From positions 1 to 9,155 of the forward strand of contig JBFKMV010000196.1 of the NCBI GenBank assembly GCA_041629655.1: a stretch of DNA of 9,155 nt. Reading direction: 5' to 3'. The stretch comes from JBFKMV01 sp041629655. Lineage in GTDB: Bacteria; Acidobacteriota; Polarisedimenticolia; Polarisedimenticolales; Polarisedimenticolaceae. Position 1 is the stretch's first letter. Every line of letters begins with the position of its first letter. Shown in pieces: positions 5,743-9,155 of this stretch. The notes below the pieces were generated by a model that was not told the DNA's origin, did no database searches, and saw only the letters and a list, made by a program, of their open reading frames with translations. The translations under genes and the position numbers were made by a program.

Positions 5743-7761
5743 ATGTCCCTGGAAGCACTGCTGTTCGCCGCGGTGCTCGCCACCGCGTCCGGAATCCTGC
5801 TCGCCGGCCTCGTCTCTCCCGGCCGCGGCCGCCTCGCCACCGTCCTGTTGCTGCCCGTCGGTGCCGCCGCACTGTGGTTGCTGACCGGCTACCGCCCCCC
5901 GGCCGCCGGCGAGAGCGCCGTCACCGACCGCCCCGTGCAGCTCCCCGAGCAGGGCTACGTCACCTCGGATGCCTGCTGGTCCTGCCACCCCGGCAACCAC
6001 GCCACCTGGCGCGCCTCGTACCACCGCACCATGACCCAGCCCGCGCGCCGCGAGGCGATCAAGGCCGACTTCACCGACGTCACGCTGACCCTCGGCGAGT
6101 TCACCTACCGGCTCTCCCACTCCCGCCGCGACGGCAAGTACGAGGTCGAGATCGTCCCGCCCCCCGGCGGCCACGTCGCCTTCGGCGACCTCGAGCGCAA
6201 GGTCGTGATGGTCACCGGCTCGCACCACTACCAGGTCTACTGGCTCGACACGCCCAACGGCCGCGAGGTCGAGCAGTTCCCGTTCGCCTGGCTGATCGCG
6301 GACGCGAGGTGGGTGCCGCGCGCCGCGGCGCTGTTGATGCCGCCGATGAAGTTCGAGGGAATCCGCGCGGGCGGCTGGAACCGCGCCTGCATCCGCTGCC
6401 ACACCACCCACGGCCGGCCCAAGCTGGGCGAGAACCGCCGCGTCGAGTCGGAGGTCAGCGAGTTCGGGATCGCCTGCGAGGCGTGCCACGGGCCCGGCGC
6501 GCAGCACGTCGCCCGCCACCGCGACCCCCTCGAGCGCTACAAGATGCGCCTCTCGGAGGAACGCGTCGACGACACCATCGTCAACCCCGCCAAGCTATCC
6601 CACGACCGCTCGACGGAAGTCTGCGGCCAGTGCCACGGCATCCTGGAGATGCGCAACGACGACCTGTTCCGCGACTGGATCGAGCGCGGCTACCAGTTCC
6701 GCCCCGGCGACGAGCTGGCCGCCACGCGCTACCCCGTCCAGTACACGCGCTACCTCGAGGCCAGCGCCCGCCTCCAGGGCGAGGACGAGCACCAGGGCGC
6801 CGCCGCGAGCTTCTTCGAAAAGCGCTACTGGCCGGACGGGATGATCCGCGTGGTCGGTCGGGAGTACAACGCCCTGCTGGACACGCCGTGCTTCACGAAC
6901 GGCGACATGTCGTGCCTGTCCTGCCATCGGATGCACAGCGCCGCGGATGATTCGCGGAGCTTGAAGCAGTGGGCGGACGATCAGCTCGAGCGGGGAATGG
7001 ACGGGCCAGCGGCGTGCGTCGGATGTCACGGGGAGTATGCGGACGCGGCGCGGGTCGCAGAGCACACGCATCACGCGGCGGAGTCGAGCGGTAGCGATTG
7101 CATGAACTGCCACATGCCGTACACGACGTACGGGCTGTTGAAGGCGTCGCGGAGTCACACGATCGATAGTCCGGACGTGAAGGTCGAGCTCGAGTCGGGG
7201 CGGCCGAATGCGTGCAATCTCTGTCATCTGGATCAAACGCTGGCGTGGGCGGCGGGGTGGTTGGAGCAATGGTACGGGACGGAGCCGCCGGCGTCGGAGG
7301 GGTCGGAGCCCGTGCCGACGCTGAGCGAGGATCAGCGCCAGGTCGCCGCGTCGCTGCTGTGGCTCTTGGAAGGTGACGCCGGGCAACGGGCGCTCGCGGC
7401 GTGGAGCATGGGCTGGAAGCCTGCGCAGGAGGCGTCGGGGACCTGGTGGATCGCACCGCACCTGGCGCGGGGGTTGGATGACCCCTACGACGCGGTGCGG
7501 TACATCGCGGGGCGGTCGATGGGGACGTTGCCGGGGTTCGACAGGCTCGAGTTCGACTTCGTCGCCGAAGCGGCGCTGCGCCAAGAGAACATGCGATCGG
7601 CGCTGGGCATCTGGGAGCAGCTCAGTCGTGAGCCCGGTACTGCGCCGCCGGACCGCCCGGCCACAGTCCTGCTCGCGGCGGACGGGCGGCAGGTCGAGGC
7701 CGCCACGGTTTCGCGGTTGCTCGCGCGGCGGAGCAACCGGGTGGTGTGGCTGACGGAGTAG
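5743..7761 (+). CDS. Octaheme membrane-anchored c-type cytochrome with HEAT-like C-terminus
   Basis: The product has 672 residues. Eight CXXCH heme motifs start at residues 78 (CWSCH), 216 (CIRCH), 245 (CEACH), 294 (CGQCH), 391 (CLSCH), 425 (CVGCH), 453 (CMNCH) and 491 (CNLCH). No CXXCK variant was seen. The first motif has the context SDACWSCHPGNHATWRASYH, typical of the cytochrome c554 family. Two hydrophobic helices (about 3-23 and 29-48) flank an arginine-bearing loop (SPGRGRL), suggesting both N-terminus and heme domain face the periplasm. Residues about 505-600 are helical with alanine-rich repeats resembling HEAT units (for example DDPYDAVRYIAGRSMG). It likely carries electrons between the membrane pool and a periplasmic or extracellular partner. 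A catalytic role such as nitrite or hydroxylamine chemistry cannot be decided. It probably forms an operon with the gene 33 bases downstream. Codon use changes around 6850-6950. Confidence 0.92.
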   Translation: MSLEALLFAAVLATASGILLAGLVSPGRGRLATVLLLPVGAAALWLLTGYRPPAAGESAVTDRPVQLPEQGYVTSDACWSCHPGNHATWRASYHRTMTQPARREAIKADFTDVTLTLGEFTYRLSHSRRDGKYEVEIVPPPGGHVAFGDLERKVVMVTGSHHYQVYWLDTPNGREVEQFPFAWLIADARWVPRAAALLMPPMKFEGIRAGGWNRACIRCHTTHGRPKLGENRRVESEVSEFGIACEACHGPGAQHVARHRDPLERYKMRLSEERVDDTIVNPAKLSHDRSTEVCGQCHGILEMRNDDLFRDWIERGYQFRPGDELAATRYPVQYTRYLEASARLQGEDEHQGAAASFFEKRYWPDGMIRVVGREYNALLDTPCFTNGDMSCLSCHRMHSAADDSRSLKQWADDQLERGMDGPAACVGCHGEYADAARVAEHTHHAAESSGSDCMNCHMPYTTYGLLKASRSHTIDSPDVKVELESGRPNACNLCHLDQTLAWAAGWLEQWYGTEPPASEGSEPVPTLSEDQRQVAASLLWLLEGDAGQRALAAWSMGWKPAQEASGTWWIAPHLARGLDDPYDAVRYIAGRSMGTLPGFDRLEFDFVAEAALRQENMRSALGIWEQLSREPGTAPPDRPATVLLAADGRQVEAATVSRLLARRSNRVVWLTE

Positions 7762-7780
7762 GATTCGATCCGGCGGGGCG

Positions 7781-7787
7781 AGGGGGG
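7781..7787 (+). promoter_or_regulatory. Ribosome binding site (AGGGGGG) supporting the GTG start at 7795
   Basis: AGGGGGG ends 7 bases before the GTG at 7795. It supports this start for the four-helix membrane protein and separate translation within the cytochrome operon. Confidence 0.5.
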
Positions 7788-7794
7788 CGTCGTC

Positions 7795-8274
7795 GTGGCG
7801 AGACGTAGGGGCAAGACAGGCACTGCCAAGGACGACACCGCGCAGCTCGTCGCGAGGCTGCGGGCGCGGCACCTCGCGATCGGGTGGTGGAGCTTGTTCG
7901 TGTTCGTGACCCTCGGCTTCGTGCTGGAGGCGCTGCACGGGTTCAAGGTGGATTGGTATCTGAATGTGGCCAATCAGACGCGGCGCTTGATGTGGACGCT
8001 GGCGCATGCGCACGGGACGTTGCTGGGGCTGGTGCATCTGGGCTTCGGGTTGACGGTCGAGCTGTCCGCGGCGCGACCGGGAAAGCGACTGCACGTAGTC
8101 TCCGGCTGTCTGACAGCGGCAACCGTACTCCTGCCCGCCGGCTTCTTCCTCGGCGGAATATGGATCTACGATGGCGATCCCGGCCTGGCAATCCTGTTGG
8201 TGCCCGCTGGTGGTCTGCTGCTCGTGGTAGGGCTGCTCTTGATGGCGCTGCGGATGCGGCGCGCTGCGACGTGA
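7795..8274 (+). CDS. Four-helix, histidine-containing membrane protein of unknown function
   Basis: The product has 159 residues from a GTG start. A basic N-terminus (ARRRGKTG) precedes four hydrophobic segments at about 27-47, 66-88, 100-121 and 127-150. Histidines sit in or at the edges of helices: H26, H48, H71, H73, H81 and H100, including the motif AHAHGTLLGLVHLG (70-83) in helix 2. Such placement could bind heme b or a metal, but no known heme-protein family was recognised, so this remains a hypothesis. The gene lies 33 bases after the octaheme cytochrome stop on the same strand, with no terminator between them, so co-transcription is likely. A partner role as quinol-facing subunit or membrane anchor is plausible. 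It could equally be an unrelated small membrane protein. Confidence 0.78.
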   Translation: MARRRGKTGTAKDDTAQLVARLRARHLAIGWWSLFVFVTLGFVLEALHGFKVDWYLNVANQTRRLMWTLAHAHGTLLGLVHLGFGLTVELSAARPGKRLHVVSGCLTAATVLLPAGFFLGGIWIYDGDPGLAILLVPAGGLLLVVGLLLMALRMRRAAT

Positions 8275-8286
8275 CGCGAATCGAAA

Positions 8287-8381
8287 AGGGGACGTTTCCC
8301 TAACCCCGGTTTAGGAGGCAGGATAAGCGCCGCCCATCCGCCATTCCTGCCTCCAAACACCGGGTTAGGAAAACGTCCCCT
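8287..8381. repeat. Large imperfect palindromic repeat, copy 2 (REP-like)
   Basis: The left arm (8287-8322) begins AGGGGACGTTTCCC and ends GGTTTAGGAGGCAGG. The right arm (8346-8381) is its reverse complement with a few mismatches, beginning CCTGCCTCC and ending AAAACGTCCCCT. The arms match copy 1 at 2-113 closely, while the loop (8323-8345) is unrelated. It fills most of the 126-base gap between the four-helix protein stop (8274) and the second kinase start (8401). It could also work as an RNA hairpin after the cytochrome operon, although no T-run follows it. Confidence 0.88.
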
Positions 8382-8387
8382 CCGCAC

Positions 8388-8393
8388 TACAAT
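8388..8393 (+). promoter_or_regulatory. Candidate -10 box (TACAAT) giving a leaderless second kinase mRNA
   Basis: TACAAT is a strong -10 match and ends 7 bases before the ATG at 8401; the intervening CCCCCCG contains no Shine-Dalgarno. The hexamer 17 bases upstream (TTAGGA, 8365-8370) lies inside the right arm of the repeat and is a weak -35. If the box is real, transcription starts at or next to the A of the ATG. Confidence 0.5.
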
Positions 8394-8400
8394 CCCCCCG

Positions 8401-9155
8401 ATGATCGGCCGCACCCTCGCCCACTACAAGGTCACCGCCCGCCTCGGGGCCGGCGGCATGGGCGAGGTGTGGCGGGCCGACGACACGCGGCTGGGGCGCG
8501 AGGTGGCGCTGAAGCTGCTGCCGGCGGAGGTCGCCGCCGACCCCGACCGGCTGGCCCGCTTCCGCCGCGAGGCGCAGGTGCTGGCCGCGCTCGACCACCC
8601 CAACATCGCCGGGATCCACGCCCTCGAGTCGGTGGAGACCGAGGAGGACGGGGCGCAGCGCACGGTGCACCTGCTGGTGATGCAGCTCGCCGAGGGCGAG
8701 ACGCTGGAAGAGCGCATCCGGCGCGGCCCGCTCCCGCTCGACGAGGCGCTGACCGTCGCGCGCAGCATCGCCCGCGCGCTGGAGGCCGCGCACGCCCAGG
8801 GCATCGTCCACCGCGACCTCAAGCCGGCCAACGTCAAGATCGACCCGGCGGGCAACATCAAGCTGCTCGACTTCGGTCTGGCCAAGGCGCTGGAACCCGC
8901 CGGGCCGGCGTCCCACTCCGACACGGCGCTGTCGCCCACGCTGACCTCGGCCGGCACCCGCGCGGGCATGATCCTGGGCACCGCGGCCTACATGTCCCCC
9001 GAGCAGGCGCGCGCCAGGGAGGCCGACGCCCGCGCCGACGTGTGGGCCTTCGGCTGCGTGCTGTACGAGATGCTGACCGGTGCGCGGACGTTCGACGGGG
9101 AGACCGTGTCCGACATCCTAGCCGCCGTGCTGCGCAAGGAGATCCGCCTCGACGC
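8401..9155 (+). CDS. Hanks-type Ser/Thr protein kinase, 3' end beyond the window
   Basis: The reading frame is open from the ATG at 8401 to the last base, giving 251 complete codons with no stop. The kinase motifs are complete so far: glycine loop LGAGGMGEVW (15-24), K38 (VALK), HRDLKPAN (137-144), DFG (157-159) and GTAAYMSPEQ before a DVWAFG helix. The activation segment is rich in Ser/Thr (TALSPTLTSAGTRAG), suggesting control by phosphorylation. It is an RD-type kinase and should be active. Comparable kinases in this kind of genome usually continue into one membrane helix and a beta-propeller or TPR sensor; that part is outside the window. It is a paralogue of the kinase at 172-3042 but differs between motifs, so this is not a recent tandem copy. 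Confidence 0.93.
   Translation, partial: MIGRTLAHYKVTARLGAGGMGEVWRADDTRLGREVALKLLPAEVAADPDRLARFRREAQVLAALDHPNIAGIHALESVETEEDGAQRTVHLLVMQLAEGETLEERIRRGPLPLDEALTVARSIARALEAAHAQGIVHRDLKPANVKIDPAGNIKLLDFGLAKALEPAGPASHSDTALSPTLTSAGTRAGMILGTAAYMSPEQARAREADARADVWAFGCVLYEMLTGARTFDGETVSDILAAVLRKEIRLD

Noticed and set aside
6595..8094. Long minus-strand open frame opposite the cytochrome gene
   Set aside because: It is Arg/Pro/Gln-rich, has no motifs, and runs across two well-supported + strand genes.
2..8381. Palindromes as a CRISPR array or intrinsic terminators
   Set aside because: They are two distant single copies plus one unrelated palindrome, with no regular spacers. None is followed by a T-run, so classical terminator function is not supported.

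Overview
The window is GC-rich bacterial chromosome with C/G-ending codons and tightly packed genes. The host looks like a member of the Acidobacteriota or a similar high-GC environmental phylum. The clues are two Hanks-type Ser/Thr kinases whose activation segments end in GT(L/A)AYMSPEQ, a FRGPxRDG-type PQQ-like beta-propeller protein, and a CXXCH multiheme cytochrome opening with a c554-like motif. This assignment is inferred from protein style only; no rRNA or marker gene is present.

Layout, left to right. (1) Positions 1-171 hold a large imperfect inverted repeat (2-113) and a likely promoter. (2) A + strand gene (172-3042) encodes a 956-residue fusion: cytoplasmic Ser/Thr kinase, one membrane helix, PEGA-like domain, formylglycine-generating-enzyme-like (FGE-like) domain and an alpha/beta-hydrolase with an intact Ser-Asp-His triad. 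(3) Six bases later, tail to tail, a minus-strand group is read from 5579 down to 3049: a five-helix membrane protein with a PQQ-like propeller, a 65-residue small protein, and a 189-residue minimal nucleotidyltransferase whose start overlaps the small gene's stop (ATGA). The last two resemble a toxin-antitoxin pair. (4) A 163-base divergent intergenic region holds a second type of palindrome, with perfect 25-bp arms. (5) A + strand pair follows: a membrane-anchored cytochrome with eight CXXCH motifs and a probable HEAT-like tail (5743-7761), then a four-helix, histidine-rich membrane protein (7795-8274). (6) Another copy of the first repeat family (8287-8381) stands just before a second Ser/Thr kinase gene (8401 to the window edge, truncated by the window).

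No single pathway is spelled out. The cytochrome and the four-helix protein could form a membrane electron-transfer unit in which the small protein carries heme b or contacts quinone; this is inference. The two kinases are probably independent signalling proteins. Both lie directly downstream of the same repeat family, which looks like REP-type sequence of the kind moved by REP-associated tyrosine transposases; no such transposase is in the window. Several genes have a TANNNT box 6-7 bases before the ATG, which suggests leaderless transcription.
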